From an uncultured Nitrospira sp. (lineage in GTDB: Bacteria; Nitrospirota; Nitrospiria; Nitrospirales; Nitrospiraceae), in contig CABVRX010000001.1 of the NCBI GenBank assembly GCA_902500825.1, positions 208,548 through 272,547 of the forward strand: a stretch of DNA of 64,000 nt. Reading direction: 5' to 3'. Within the stretch, counting starts at the first letter, position 1. The number at the start of each line of letters is the position of its first letter. Shown here piece by piece: positions 44,152 to 52,533 of this stretch. The position numbers were made by a program, and so were the translations under genes. The notes under the pieces are model-generated. The model did no database searches. It was not told the origin of the DNA and worked only from the letters and a program-made list of their open reading frames with translations.

Positions 44152-45681
44152 TCAAGATCCAAACTTAATGCCTTGAGCCAGGGGTAATTCCGTGCCCCAG
44201 TTGACCGTGTTGGTCTGACGACGCATATAGGCTTTCCAGGAGTCCGACCCCGCTTCGCGTCCTCCTCCTGTGTCTTTCTCACCGCCGAACGCGCCGCCGA
44301 TCTCTGCTCCGGAGGTGCCGATATTGATGTTAGCGATCCCGCAATCGCTTCCGGCTGCCGATAGAAACCGCTCGCTGTGGCGCACATCGTTCGAAAACAT
44401 CGCCGACGAGAGACCCTGCGGGACGTCATTGTGCATCTGAATAGCCACGTCGATTGTTTGGAAGGTCATGACGTACAAAATCGGCGCGAAGGTCTCACGT
44501 TGCACGATGGACCATTGGTGTTGTGCTCGGACGATCGTCGGCTCAACAAAATACCCGGGCCGATTCAACACATGTCCGCCGCAAAGAATCTCGCCGCCTT
44601 CTTTCTTGATTTCATCGAGCGCGGCACGATAGCCCTCCACCGCCACATGGTCGATGAGCGGCCCCATGAGCACGTCTTTTTCCAGCGGATTGCCGATCTG
44701 CACTTGGGCGTAGGCCTTCACGAGCCTGCCGACCAATTCCTCATAGCGCGATTCATGAACGATCAGTCGTCTCGTCGTCGTACATCGCTGCCCGGCGGTT
44801 CCGACGGCTCCGAATAAGATGGCGCGCACCGCCATGTTGATATCCGCCGTCTCGTCGACGATCACGGCGTTGTTGCCGCTGAGTTCGAGGAGGGTGCGAC
44901 CCAATCGCTGTCCAACCAGAGCGGCGACCCTTCGACCGACCGGCACTGATCCGGTAAACGAGATAAGCGGCAACCGCTCATCTTGCACCATCTGCTCGGC
45001 AAGAGCGGGCTGGTCGGCGATGAACAGCGAGAAAATCCCCGAATAGCCCTGTTGCTGCATCACACGATTGCAAATCTGTTGCACCGCGACGGCGCAGAGC
45101 GGCGCTTTCGGCGACGGTTTCCAGATGACCGTATCGCCGGCAATGGCAGCCACGAACGCATTCCAGGCCCACACGGCAACGGGAAAATTGAACGCGGTGA
45201 TGACGCCGACCGGCCCTAACGGGTGCCATTGTTCGCTCATTCGATGTGCTGGTCGCTCGGACTGCATCGTGACGCCGTAGAGCATCCGGGATTGACCGAC
45301 GGCGAAATCCGCCATGTCGATCATCTCTTGCACTTCACCATCGCCCTCGGCTTTGATCTTGCCGACTTCAAGTGAGACCAGCGTGCCCAATTGATCCTTC
45401 TTCTCACGGAGGGCTTGGCCGATGAGCCGGACCATCTCGCCACGCTTCGGCGCCGGGACCATCCGCCAGGTGCGGAACGCTTCAACTGATTCTTTCACGA
45501 TCCGCTGATAATCGTCGGATGAGCAGGGATAGACGCCGGCGATTTGTTCGCCCGTTGAAGGATTGATCGAGGGAAGGAGGGACCCGTCATTACGTCCGGA
45601 CCACCAGCCATTGCCGGTACTTCCGCCGGAGTTCACGGCTTGAATACCAAGGTCTCTCAGCGCAGTGTGTATCGTGCTCAT
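44152..45681 (-). CDS. ALDH7-type aldehyde dehydrogenase (aminoadipate semialdehyde)
   Basis: A 509-residue NAD(P)-dependent aldehyde dehydrogenase. The catalytic Glu lies in TLLELSGNNAVIVDE and the Cys in GTAGQRCTTTRRL; FNFPVAVWAWNAFVAAIAGD and VIWKPSPKAPL bind the cofactor. The N-terminal half (NPSTGEQIAGVYPCS) and FSNDVRHSERFLSAAGSDCG, INIGTSGAEIGGAFGGEKDT are typical of the ALDH7/AmaB group, which oxidises alpha-aminoadipate semialdehyde (piperideine-6-carboxylate) to 2-aminoadipate. Its start overlaps the stop of the lysine-dehydrogenase-like gene (ATGA), giving a one-step hand-off of product. Confidence 0.9.
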   Translation of the reverse strand: MSTIHTALRDLGIQAVNSGGSTGNGWWSGRNDGSLLPSINPSTGEQIAGVYPCSSDDYQRIVKESVEAFRTWRMVPAPKRGEMVRLIGQALREKKDQLGTLVSLEVGKIKAEGDGEVQEMIDMADFAVGQSRMLYGVTMQSERPAHRMSEQWHPLGPVGVITAFNFPVAVWAWNAFVAAIAGDTVIWKPSPKAPLCAVAVQQICNRVMQQQGYSGIFSLFIADQPALAEQMVQDERLPLISFTGSVPVGRRVAALVGQRLGRTLLELSGNNAVIVDETADINMAVRAILFGAVGTAGQRCTTTRRLIVHESRYEELVGRLVKAYAQVQIGNPLEKDVLMGPLIDHVAVEGYRAALDEIKKEGGEILCGGHVLNRPGYFVEPTIVRAQHQWSIVQRETFAPILYVMTFQTIDVAIQMHNDVPQGLSSAMFSNDVRHSERFLSAAGSDCGIANINIGTSGAEIGGAFGGEKDTGGGREAGSDSWKAYMRRQTNTVNWGTELPLAQGIKFGS

Positions 45682-46769
45682 CGGAAGCAAGCTCCAAAAT
45701 CATTGTCCAAAAACTCTTTCAACAACACGGACTCCTGAGTGATAAATCCATGGTACGCTGATGGATTTTTCAACACAAGATCCATGACGCAACAAGCACT
45801 GGACGCGGTCGTTACTTGGATCGCCGACCAGAGTTTTCCCTTAATGCATTGCGGATAAATCTTCTTCACGTAGTTCTCCTCGAAGAATCCGTCCTCGTTT
45901 CGTCCGGTGACCGAGGCATAGATCAAAACAACGTCCTGGAGAGTCTGTGGTACGGCATGTTCGAGGACACGCTTGAGAGTCTCGCGGTCTTCGTTGAGCT
46001 TAAGATCCTTCATCAATAGATGAATTTTTTCACAGTGACCGGGATAACGGAGGGTTTTATAGTTCATGGTTCGAACGTTTCCCGCATAACTGTCGGCCAA
46101 AGTCCCCAACCCACCCGAGGTGTTAAAGGCTTCGTACAGCAGCCCGTCCAGTTCGATCGTTTCGTATCCCTCGAGCGGTTGCAGCAGGACTTTCTCGCCT
46201 GCTTCAATCCCATAACACACATTGCCGTACTCATTAATGAGCCCATCGGTCGACCAGGTGAGCGAATACTTGAGGGCGTTACTGGGGTGGACCGGCAGTG
46301 CGCCCACCCTCATCTTGACCGTATCCAGCGTTTCAAAATGAGTCATCAGCTCATGCGCCACGATACTGATGAAACCGGGCGCGAGACCGCATTGCGGCAT
46401 AAAGGCATGCATGGCGCCTGCGCTCAAGACCTTGATCCGGTTCGTCACTTCGACGTCTTCCGTCAGGTCGAAGTAGTGCAAACGATGAGTCAAGGCCAGC
46501 CCGGCGACGGTCGGATTACAGAAGTACGGCAGGCTCGAGAGAACGGCGTCGAGTCGATGTGCTGAGAGATAGGTGCCGACGGCATCCGGATGCCGTACAT
46601 CCAACAGACATGGCGTGACCCGTTCCAACCCAAGATCTTCGACCAGACGCTTCGGCGCATCCAAGGTCATGTCGCCCAGATGAACCTCGTACCGGCCGTT
46701 TTGATTGAGCAGGCAGGCAATCAGAGACCCGATCTTGCCGGCGCCGAGGACGAGCACGCGATTCATCAT
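45678..46769 (-). CDS. Lysine 6-dehydrogenase / saccharopine-dehydrogenase-like protein
   Basis: A 363-residue oxidoreductase of the saccharopine dehydrogenase family. The N-terminal Rossmann motif is RVLVLGAGKIGSLIACLL, then LDAVLSSLPYFCNPTVAG and YFDLTEDVEV. MPQCGLAPGFISIVAHELM is the family's central signature. This length and layout fit lysine 6-dehydrogenase, which deaminates L-lysine to allysine / piperideine-6-carboxylate with NAD; a true saccharopine dehydrogenase is possible. The next gene would oxidise the product. ATG 46769 or 46766 lies directly downstream of a TATAAT box, so the message may be leaderless. Confidence 0.85.
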   Translation of the reverse strand: MMNRVLVLGAGKIGSLIACLLNQNGRYEVHLGDMTLDAPKRLVEDLGLERVTPCLLDVRHPDAVGTYLSAHRLDAVLSSLPYFCNPTVAGLALTHRLHYFDLTEDVEVTNRIKVLSAGAMHAFMPQCGLAPGFISIVAHELMTHFETLDTVKMRVGALPVHPSNALKYSLTWSTDGLINEYGNVCYGIEAGEKVLLQPLEGYETIELDGLLYEAFNTSGGLGTLADSYAGNVRTMNYKTLRYPGHCEKIHLLMKDLKLNEDRETLKRVLEHAVPQTLQDVVLIYASVTGRNEDGFFEENYVKKIYPQCIKGKLWSAIQVTTASSACCVMDLVLKNPSAYHGFITQESVLLKEFLDNDFGACFR

Positions 46770-46774
46770 GGTGC

Positions 46775-46780
46775 ATTATA
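46775..46780 (-). promoter_or_regulatory. Candidate -10 box of a leaderless promoter
   Basis: Read on the minus strand, TATAAT is a perfect -10 hexamer that ends five bases before the first ATG of the lysine-dehydrogenase gene. TGGTCA lies about 16 bases upstream, four of six matching -35. Transcription would begin at or next to the start codon, and no ribosome site is present. Confidence 0.5.
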
Positions 46781-46840
46781 CTCCACCACGGAATTCTGAC
46801 CACTCGCTTTGAGAAATGGAGCGCCCGGCAGATCGAGTCG

Positions 46841-47158
46841 TCAGTGTTGATCGAGAGCATCGACGACATACTGCGGACAGTTGCTTGACACGACGGAAGT
46901 CTGACTGTACCGGCAGGGGGGAATATCGGCTTGCAGTCTTCGTAAGAGCGTCGTCATCTTCATCGTGCTGGGTACTTCGCAGATCCAGACATGCATGCCG
47001 GATTCCAGCTCATCAAAATGACGCAGGACGCGAAATCCTGGCTGCTCCATGAAGTAGGCTGAAAGAAAGCCGTTCACGGCCGTCACGACCCAAGGATGTT
47101 CCTTGATGTAGCGATAACTCAATCGCAGTTCCGTCGCAGCCTGTTCTTCGGATTCCAT
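46841..47158 (-). CDS. Hypothetical protein
   Basis: A 105-residue soluble protein, unrecognised. It begins MESEEQAATELRLSYRYIKE, continues with an alpha/beta stretch (FMEQPGFRVLRHFDELESGM), and has two cysteines near the end. No signal or membrane segment is present. The ribosome site is weak, but the frame has coding-like composition and fills the gap between the lysine operon and the next small gene. Confidence 0.55.
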   Translation of the reverse strand: MESEEQAATELRLSYRYIKEHPWVVTAVNGFLSAYFMEQPGFRVLRHFDELESGMHVWICEVPSTMKMTTLLRRLQADIPPCRYSQTSVVSSNCPQYVVDALDQH

Positions 47159-47217
47159 CGCCGCAATCTATCAATTCCACTATGAGACTGCCACTACCCA
47201 AATGAAATGTCTTTGTA

Positions 47218-47775
47218 TTATCGAGCTGGAGCTACAGGTTCAGCTGGTGATGTTCTGACTGGATTGCGATTAACCGCTGAGGACGGCGACGTGAGAGACC
47301 CACCGAGTTGCGCGGATCGGAAGGATTCGTGCCATGACAACAATTGCCAGTTGCCGTTGCGACGTTCGAGTACCCCGGTTTCCCGCATCGGAAGCACGGT
47401 CCGTTTCAATTCAGATCCCTCGGCAACATAGCGGATATAGTCAAGTTCCATCGCATACCAAGCCAGGTCTCCCTTCGTCCACACCGTGAGCTCATGAATC
47501 GGAATCTCGAGCTTCTGGGAATTGACGAATTCTTCCTGCATTCCCTTTTCAAGTTCCGTCCACCCGATGTACTTACGGCCGGCGACCGCGTAACTGACGA
47601 TATCGGCATCGTGCGCCATCAATCGTGAAAGGGTCGGCAGGTCTTTTTCGGCGTTGGCGCGCACCATTCGGCGGATGGCCGACTCCGGATCGGAAGGTTC
47701 CGACGCGATGGCGGCGGTCGGGACACCGATGAAGAATGTTAAGACACAGCACACAAACCGCTTACGGCAGATCAT
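47218..47775 (-). CDS. Exported SnoaL/NTF2-like protein
   Basis: A 185-residue protein with a signal peptide (FVCCVLTFFIGVPTAAIA). The mature domain has the cone-shaped NTF2-like pattern of DUF4440/SnoaL-like ketosteroid-isomerase relatives: AIRRMVRANAEKDLPTLSRL, MAHDADIVSYAVAGRKYIGW, then WTKGDLAWYAMELDY and NGNWQLLSWHES. Family members range from enzymes to binding proteins; no specific function can be given. GAGGAAG upstream of the ATG is the ribosome site. Confidence 0.82.
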   Translation of the reverse strand: MICRKRFVCCVLTFFIGVPTAAIASEPSDPESAIRRMVRANAEKDLPTLSRLMAHDADIVSYAVAGRKYIGWTELEKGMQEEFVNSQKLEIPIHELTVWTKGDLAWYAMELDYIRYVAEGSELKRTVLPMRETGVLERRNGNWQLLSWHESFRSAQLGGSLTSPSSAVNRNPVRTSPAEPVAPAR

Positions 47776-47847
47776 GGATCATTCTTCCTCAATACGTTCA
47801 ATCGTTATGTCCGGCTGGATCCTCACTCCTACCGATAACAAATAACA

Positions 47848-48303
47848 TCAGCCTTCCCATCGATACCCGACGAGAAAGGGCATGACCGTCAGCACACCAA
47901 GCGCGCCGATAGGAATCGTTCCAACGGCAGCGTCTTGAGTGGTGACGTACCCCTCGACCGACAAGCTCTGAAGGGCTTGTATGACTGTCCACTCCGAGAT
48001 CAGCATGAGGCAGAGGGCCACAAGCCCAACACCGAGTCGGATGCCGGGCAGGGGAGGCAAGGTAAATAGGTCCACGACCCATCGCGATCCGATCATGGTG
48101 GCGAGCAGCACGTTCGGAATCTCCAGCATCTCGGCAAGCCGTTCACCGACATGCAACGCCACCACCTGGAGGCGAATGACCTCCAAGACAAACTCCGCTC
48201 CGACCGCGACGAGGAAGTACATGATGCCGGCCTTCAACACCTGCATCAGGCCATGCGGTCTCTCGTCACCCGCCGTGTTATCCGGGTCGTCTCTACTCTT
48301 CAA
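47848..48303 (-). CDS. Four-helix membrane protein of unknown function
   Basis: A protein of about 151 residues with four hydrophobic segments: MQVLKAGIMYFLVAVGAEFV, a second near VLLATMIGSRWVVDLF, LGVGLVALCLMLISEWTVIQ, and IGALGVLTVMPFLVG. I have seen similar uncharacterised membrane proteins with the KAGIMYF start but know no function. The start is uncertain: TTG 48303 has GAGG just upstream and overlaps the end of the DUF3617 gene; GTG 48312 and ATG 48246 are alternatives. Confidence 0.6.
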   Translation of the reverse strand: MKSRDDPDNTAGDERPHGLMQVLKAGIMYFLVAVGAEFVLEVIRLQVVALHVGERLAEMLEIPNVLLATMIGSRWVVDLFTLPPLPGIRLGVGLVALCLMLISEWTVIQALQSLSVEGYVTTQDAAVGTIPIGALGVLTVMPFLVGYRWEG

Positions 48304-48859
48304 TTCCCTCACAGCCGGCGCCAAGCCACCGCCCCTTGATGTCCATACGAATCTTGCCGGATCCCTGCTGTTCTCGATCACCGGTTGCCACAACACTCTC
48401 GGTTGTCTTCGCTTCGATCGTGAAATGAGTCGTTGAGGGCGACGGGCCGGGACACAGCTTATCGGCGACCAATTTTGACGAAGATTTTGAGATCACTTTG
48501 ACCTTGCATTGCACCGCACTATCATCATCTTCATCCTCCATTTCTTTAATGATCCGATCCTGAGTGACATCTTCTCTCGTCAGGCAGGATTGTAACGTCG
48601 TCGTGTGGGGCTTGCCTTCGCGAGCTTTCATCGTCTGTTCCATGTGGGCGCGTTGCTGGGGAGTCATCTTTGCCGTCATTTCCGAAGAGAGTTTCATCCC
48701 CGATGCAACCGTCGTGACCGTCATTTCCCATGCTCCGGGTTTCACGTTCAAGGACTCGGCTTGTGCAGCCGGCACGATGTCAGACATAACGGGACCAAGA
48801 ATGAACCCCGGTGCTACGAGAACTCCCAAAGCCCTGAGCAACACAGTCGCGTTGCGCAT
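48293..48859 (-). CDS. DUF3617-family exported protein
   Basis: A 188-residue protein with an N-terminal export signal (LLRALGVLVAPGFILGPVM). The mature part fits DUF3617: KPGAWEMTVTTVASGM at the start, a Met/Lys-rich middle (KMTPQQRAHMEQTMKAR), TTLQSCLTREDV with a conserved Cys, and GRWLGAGCEGI at the end. The family is periplasmic and uncharacterised. GGGAGG before ATG 48859 decides the start; the frame is open further upstream. It overlaps the following membrane protein gene slightly. Confidence 0.82.
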   Translation of the reverse strand: MRNATVLLRALGVLVAPGFILGPVMSDIVPAAQAESLNVKPGAWEMTVTTVASGMKLSSEMTAKMTPQQRAHMEQTMKAREGKPHTTTLQSCLTREDVTQDRIIKEMEDEDDDSAVQCKVKVISKSSSKLVADKLCPGPSPSTTHFTIEAKTTESVVATGDREQQGSGKIRMDIKGRWLGAGCEGIEE

Positions 48860-49047
48860 GTGCGACCCTCCCTCTGGGTAAAAGACGCCGTGGCATTGTA
48901 CTTGTTTCAGCCAGACTGGTCTATGCATCAAGAAGTGTGCGGGCTTCTCGTCATCGCATTCCGCAATTCAGCCTCTTGACCTGTTATTGTCCGAGGCGTA
49001 GGCTACTCATACGACTTCACGACCGCCTCATCTTGGAGGTGGTGATC

Positions 49048-49275
49048 ATGGTCCTCCGTGGAGCACAGTTCCAACGGTCTAGACCTGCCGGGTGTACGTT
49101 CCTCACCAGACGGGCCCTCTCCTCGTATGCTGCCACGTTCCTGCAAGAACGGCCGGATGCCATCTATCTACAGCCCGGAAGCCGGATGACGCAGAGACGT
49201 CTGGTGCGATTCCACGGACGAGATCAGTATCGGCAACCTCACGAAGGACTCGCGTCGCATGGCGCGAGAGGGTGA
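49048..49275 (+). CDS. Small Arg-rich hypothetical protein
   Basis: A 75-residue basic protein (MVLRGAQFQRSRPAGCTF...). TTGGAGGTGG, about eight bases before ATG 49048, is a good ribosome site and the only real support. No motif is recognised. It is followed after three bases by a small membrane protein gene. Confidence 0.4.
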   Translation: MVLRGAQFQRSRPAGCTFLTRRALSSYAATFLQERPDAIYLQPGSRMTQRRLVRFHGRDQYRQPHEGLASHGARG

Positions 49276-49278
49276 CTT

Positions 49279-49458
49279 ATGTCCTGGGGATATTGGGGGA
49301 TTGTGCTTAGCATCGGCGCATTAATCATAATGCTGATTGCATGCATACGCATGCTCTCTTCCAATAGCAACGAGAACAGACAAGCATCAAGGCAAGATAC
49401 CGGAGGATCGGTCGACATACAGCCACAACCGCCGACCATCAGGAGGCGAGCCGCTTAA
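49279..49458 (+). CDS. Small single-helix membrane protein
   Basis: A 59-residue protein with an N-terminal membrane helix (GIVLSIGALIIMLIACIRML) and a polar tail rich in Ser, Gln and Pro ending in RRRAA. AGAGGGTG precedes ATG 49279. No family is recognised. An 18-codon frame overlaps its stop (TAATG) but is too short to judge. Confidence 0.5.
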   Translation: MSWGYWGIVLSIGALIIMLIACIRMLSSNSNENRQASRQDTGGSVDIQPQPPTIRRRAA

Positions 49459-49590
49459 TGGTTTGGCGTCGCTTGATCCTTGTGGGCACAAGCCTGTGGG
49501 TGGGTTCCTGGTGAGATGGTGGAATTCGGAAGATGGGTGTGCGTACGGCGATCACTGGGTTGATCTGAACCTTAACGAGGGGAGGGAGAT

Positions 49591-49950
49591 ATGGGGCCGA
49601 CGAAGGCAATCGTGAAAGACCATGCTCTCTACGAGGCATTGGGGGGCAAGTTGATCAAGGACGGTTTCACGAACCGGCAGGACCTTGAAACATACGTGAA
49701 TCATCATTACATCGTCCTGCCGGTCGTCGATAAAGCAGGGAAGCCATGGTTACTTGATGGGAAGCCAATCTATTGTCTTCGTGGAACTCAATATGAAACG
49801 GTGAACGATGAGCGGATCCATCTAGCTCGCTGTCCGGATTGCGGAGGCATGGGGGTCCGCGACGACGAATTCGTCGTCGAATCGGACTGCATCCGCTGCA
49901 CGGCCTGCGGACATGAATTTGATGCCAGGCTGGAAATGATGGAGACGTAG
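49591..49950 (+). CDS. Hypothetical zinc-ribbon protein
   Basis: A 119-residue soluble protein. The C-terminal third carries four paired cysteines in zinc-ribbon spacing: CPDCGGMG, then CIRCTACGHEF. The N-terminal part (KDHALYEALGGKLIKDGFTN) is unrecognised. GGGGAGGGAG directly before the ATG is a strong ribosome site. A nucleic-acid or protein-binding role is possible; the family is unknown. Confidence 0.7.
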   Translation: MGPTKAIVKDHALYEALGGKLIKDGFTNRQDLETYVNHHYIVLPVVDKAGKPWLLDGKPIYCLRGTQYETVNDERIHLARCPDCGGMGVRDDEFVVESDCIRCTACGHEFDARLEMMET

Positions 49951-50090
49951 AACGGGGCACTGTGAGGCATTCTGTTTGTGAAGTCATACGTAACTGCGTC
50001 GTTTTTTCTATGCTCTTGGCGGTCAGTACAGGATAGAAGGGAGGAAGGAACCGGCAGGTTTCTGATACAGCCCGATGCCCATGAGGTGTT

Positions 50091-51015
50091 ATAGAGTCAA
50101 GTCTTGTGTCTTGTATCACGGTCTGTGTGCGATTCGGCTGACGGTCGCGTAGTGCAGCCCCAGCATCTCCGCAACCTCCCTCTGGCTGTATCCGTAACGA
50201 TGGACCGCCTGAACAATTGCCATGTCTCGCTTGGTCTTGGCGCGCTTCCCCTCAAACAACTTCGTGAGCTGAGGTCTGCTCACATACCGGTGGCTCCGAG
50301 GGATCTCCACGATTGCCTCGTACCCCTTCACATGCTCTCTCAGCTTCTCGACAAAGTCTTCTGTCCCCAACAACACCTGAGCTTGTACACCCTCCCAAAT
50401 CGAAGAACTGTTGATCCCTTCTCTGACAAATCGCCGGTAGTGCCTGGCGGCGTGCTGTCTCTCCTGACCAAACTGACGTAACACCCACTCCACGGTCAGC
50501 CAAGGGAGACCTGTGGCGAGGCCAGCAGTCCCCCGATAACTGCTCCATTTCCATTGGTCCACTGTCTCGACGATCTTGGCCCTGACCGGGTTGAGCACCA
50601 CATACCGACAGACTTCCATCAGGTGGCTCTCCTTCTGGATCAGGATGGCCTTGTACCGGCCTTGGAACACATGGCCCACCGTTCGGTGACGCCGGTTATA
50701 GCGTTGGGTGTAGATGCCGTTGAGTTGGCGCATCCCTTGGGAGAGATTTGCCTCGGGGGTTTCGATGACCAGGTGATAATGGTTGCCCATTAGACAGTAC
50801 GCGTGGCAGAGCCAGTGAAAGCGGTGGACAACCTTCCCCAGGCACTCCAAGAAGGCGTGGCGATCCGTATCGTCCTCGACAATATCGTTCCGGGCGTTGC
50901 CTCGGGACGTCACATGGGAGATCGCTCCGTCAAATTGCAGTCTCAGGGGGCGCGCCATGATCGACGCCTGTCCCATACACAGGTGCATATGGCAAGAAAC
51001 AAGACCTGACCCTAT
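50091..51015 (-). mobile_element. RAYT element with inverted ends
   Basis: The RAYT gene is framed by inverted 22-base sequences: AAGAAACAAGACCTGACCCT on the plus strand from 50994, and its near mirror at 50091-50112 (complement reads AAGACACAAGACTTGACTCT). 19 of 22 positions agree. AAGACCTGACCC-like ends are common around such transposase genes. Confidence 0.75.
50116..50958 (-). CDS. REP-associated tyrosine transposase (RAYT) with C-terminal HTH
   Basis: A 280-residue Y1 (HUH) transposase. The N-terminus MARPLRLQFDGAISHVTSRG is typical of RAYTs, the HUH motif is GNHYHLVIET, and the catalytic Tyr lies in the helix with RYVVLNPVRA. About 80 extra C-terminal residues end in a helix-turn-helix (YSQREVAEMLGLHYATVSRI) like the DnaA-type HTH of one RAYT subgroup. 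ATG 50958 fits the family start; the longer frame to 51018 adds residues lacking similarity. RAYTs move or maintain REP-like palindromes as single copies. Confidence 0.92.
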   Translation of the reverse strand: MARPLRLQFDGAISHVTSRGNARNDIVEDDTDRHAFLECLGKVVHRFHWLCHAYCLMGNHYHLVIETPEANLSQGMRQLNGIYTQRYNRRHRTVGHVFQGRYKAILIQKESHLMEVCRYVVLNPVRAKIVETVDQWKWSSYRGTAGLATGLPWLTVEWVLRQFGQERQHAARHYRRFVREGINSSSIWEGVQAQVLLGTEDFVEKLREHVKGYEAIVEIPRSHRYVSRPQLTKLFEGKRAKTKRDMAIVQAVHRYGYSQREVAEMLGLHYATVSRIAHRP

Positions 51016-51125
51016 CATTGGTTATGTCGGTATATCGGTATAAAGGTGAAGATTGAAGATGCGTATGGCGCCAGCAATTCTCACGTTGAGACCGCTGCCG
51101 CGAACTGTGTATGGTACAGGAATTC

Positions 51126-51980
51126 ATGGGAGACACTCAGATGCCATTGACCACCTATAATAACGTCCCGATTCCCTCATTTATGTACGGCACGGCCTGG
51201 AAGAAAGAAGCCACCACCAGCCTTGTGCTGCAAGCGGTGGAAGCTGGCTTCATAGCGATCGATACGGCCAATCAACTCGTTCACTATGATGAAGCGCGGG
51301 TCGGGGAGGCGCTTTTACAACTAGCCAAGCAGGGCATCACCCGCGACAAACTGTTCTTGCAAACGAAGTTCACACCGCTCAACGGTCAGGATCATCGTCT
51401 GCCGTACGATGCTCGGGCGAGCATCACCACTCAGGTGCAGCAATCGTTTGCCAGTTCGTTGGAGCATCTCCATACGGATCATCTTGATTCGTATGTGCTG
51501 CATGGACCTTATTCACGGCGTGGTTTAGGAGCCGAGGACTGGGAGGTCTGGGCCGCGATCGAGTCCCTCTACGATGCCGGGAAGACCAAGATGATCGGAA
51601 TCAGCAACGTCACAGCCGATCAACTGACGTTGCTCTGCACGAAGGCGAGACAGAAGCCGATGGTGGTGCAGAACCGCTGCTATGCAGCCTTCGGGTGGGA
51701 TACAGAAGTGCGGGAGATTTGCCGGACGCATCATATTATCTATCAAGGCTTCTCGCTCTTGACCGCGAACCGCGACGTGTTCATCGATCCTGAGATCCGA
51801 GCCATGGCGGCTCGGTACGGTGCCAGCCTCGCCCAGCTTATTTTTCGATTTGCAATGCAAGTCGGCATGCTCCCTCTCACCGGCACGACCAATCCTCAGC
51901 ATATGAAAGACGACCTGCAATCGGATCGATTCACCTTGCTCTCGGAGGAGATTCGACAGATCGAAACCATCGGCCTCTAA
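51126..51980 (+). CDS. Aldo/keto reductase
   Basis: A 284-residue NADPH-dependent oxidoreductase with the aldo/keto reductase barrel. The catalytic tetrad is visible: Asp in FIAIDTANQ, Tyr in [11 protein letters not shown], Lys in FLQTKFTPL and His in [20 protein letters not shown] and the C-terminal [11 protein letters not shown] segment bind the cofactor. The HYDE spacing differs slightly from the usual YxxE. The substrate is unknown. ATG 51126 (AGGA upstream) or ATG 51141 (GGGAG upstream) starts it. The DUF488 remnant follows two bases after the stop. Confidence 0.9.
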   Translation: MGDTQMPLTTYNNVPIPSFMYGTAWKKEATTSLVLQAVEAGFIAIDTANQLVHYDEARVGEALLQLAKQGITRDKLFLQTKFTPLNGQDHRLPYDARASITTQVQQSFASSLEHLHTDHLDSYVLHGPYSRRGLGAEDWEVWAAIESLYDAGKTKMIGISNVTADQLTLLCTKARQKPMVVQNRCYAAFGWDTEVREICRTHHIIYQGFSLLTANRDVFIDPEIRAMAARYGASLAQLIFRFAMQVGMLPLTGTTNPQHMKDDLQSDRFTLLSEEIRQIETIGL

Positions 51981-51982
51981 CT

Positions 51983-52402
51983 ATGGGCAAGATTCAGGTC
52001 AAACGCGTCTATGAGCCGGCGACCAAGTCCGACGGCTTCCGAGTACTGGTCGATCGGGTATGGCCTCGTGGAATGTCCAAAACGGATGCGAAGCTTGATC
52101 TCTGGATACCCGATCTCTGACCATCGACCGCCCTCCGAAAATGGTTCAGCCACGATCCCGCACGGTGGACCGAGTTCCAGCGGCGCTACCACGCCGAACT
52201 GAAACAGAAGACGGCCCTTCTCATAACGATTGGAGAACAGGCCAAGGCCCGCCCTGTCACGCTCCTCTATTCCGCCAAGGATGAACGGTACAATCAGGCC
52301 ATCGCGCTGCGAAGCTTTTTAGTGAAAACGCAGGCATCTAGGCAAGACTCCTCCGTTCTCCCTGCACTGGTTCCGACGACCAGAAGTCGAATCACCTCGT
52401 AA
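51983..52402 (+). pseudogene. DUF488 protein interrupted by an in-frame TGA
   Basis: The 140 codons read as a full DUF488 protein: [39 protein letters not shown], then PSTALRKWFSHDPARWTEFQ and a normal C-terminus. Codon 46 (52118-52120) is TGA at a place where relatives usually have Ala. Both sides stay in one frame, so this is a nonsense mutation rather than an indel. The downstream half has no obvious restart, so the gene is probably dead. Confidence 0.8.
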
Positions 52403-52533
52403 CCGACGGACTGATCGACGAATATGCGTCTCGAGATCTTCCACCCTTCACATGGGTGCGTCCTTTTCGGGGTTCCTCCGTCTATAGAGATGAGTGCGGA
52501 ATTTGCCGCAGTTCTCTAACAGGAGGTGTTCCT

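Noticed and set aside
52118..52120. TGA in the DUF488 gene read as selenocysteine
   Set aside because: DUF488 proteins are not known selenoproteins, relatives have Ala there, and no SECIS-like hairpin is obvious just downstream.
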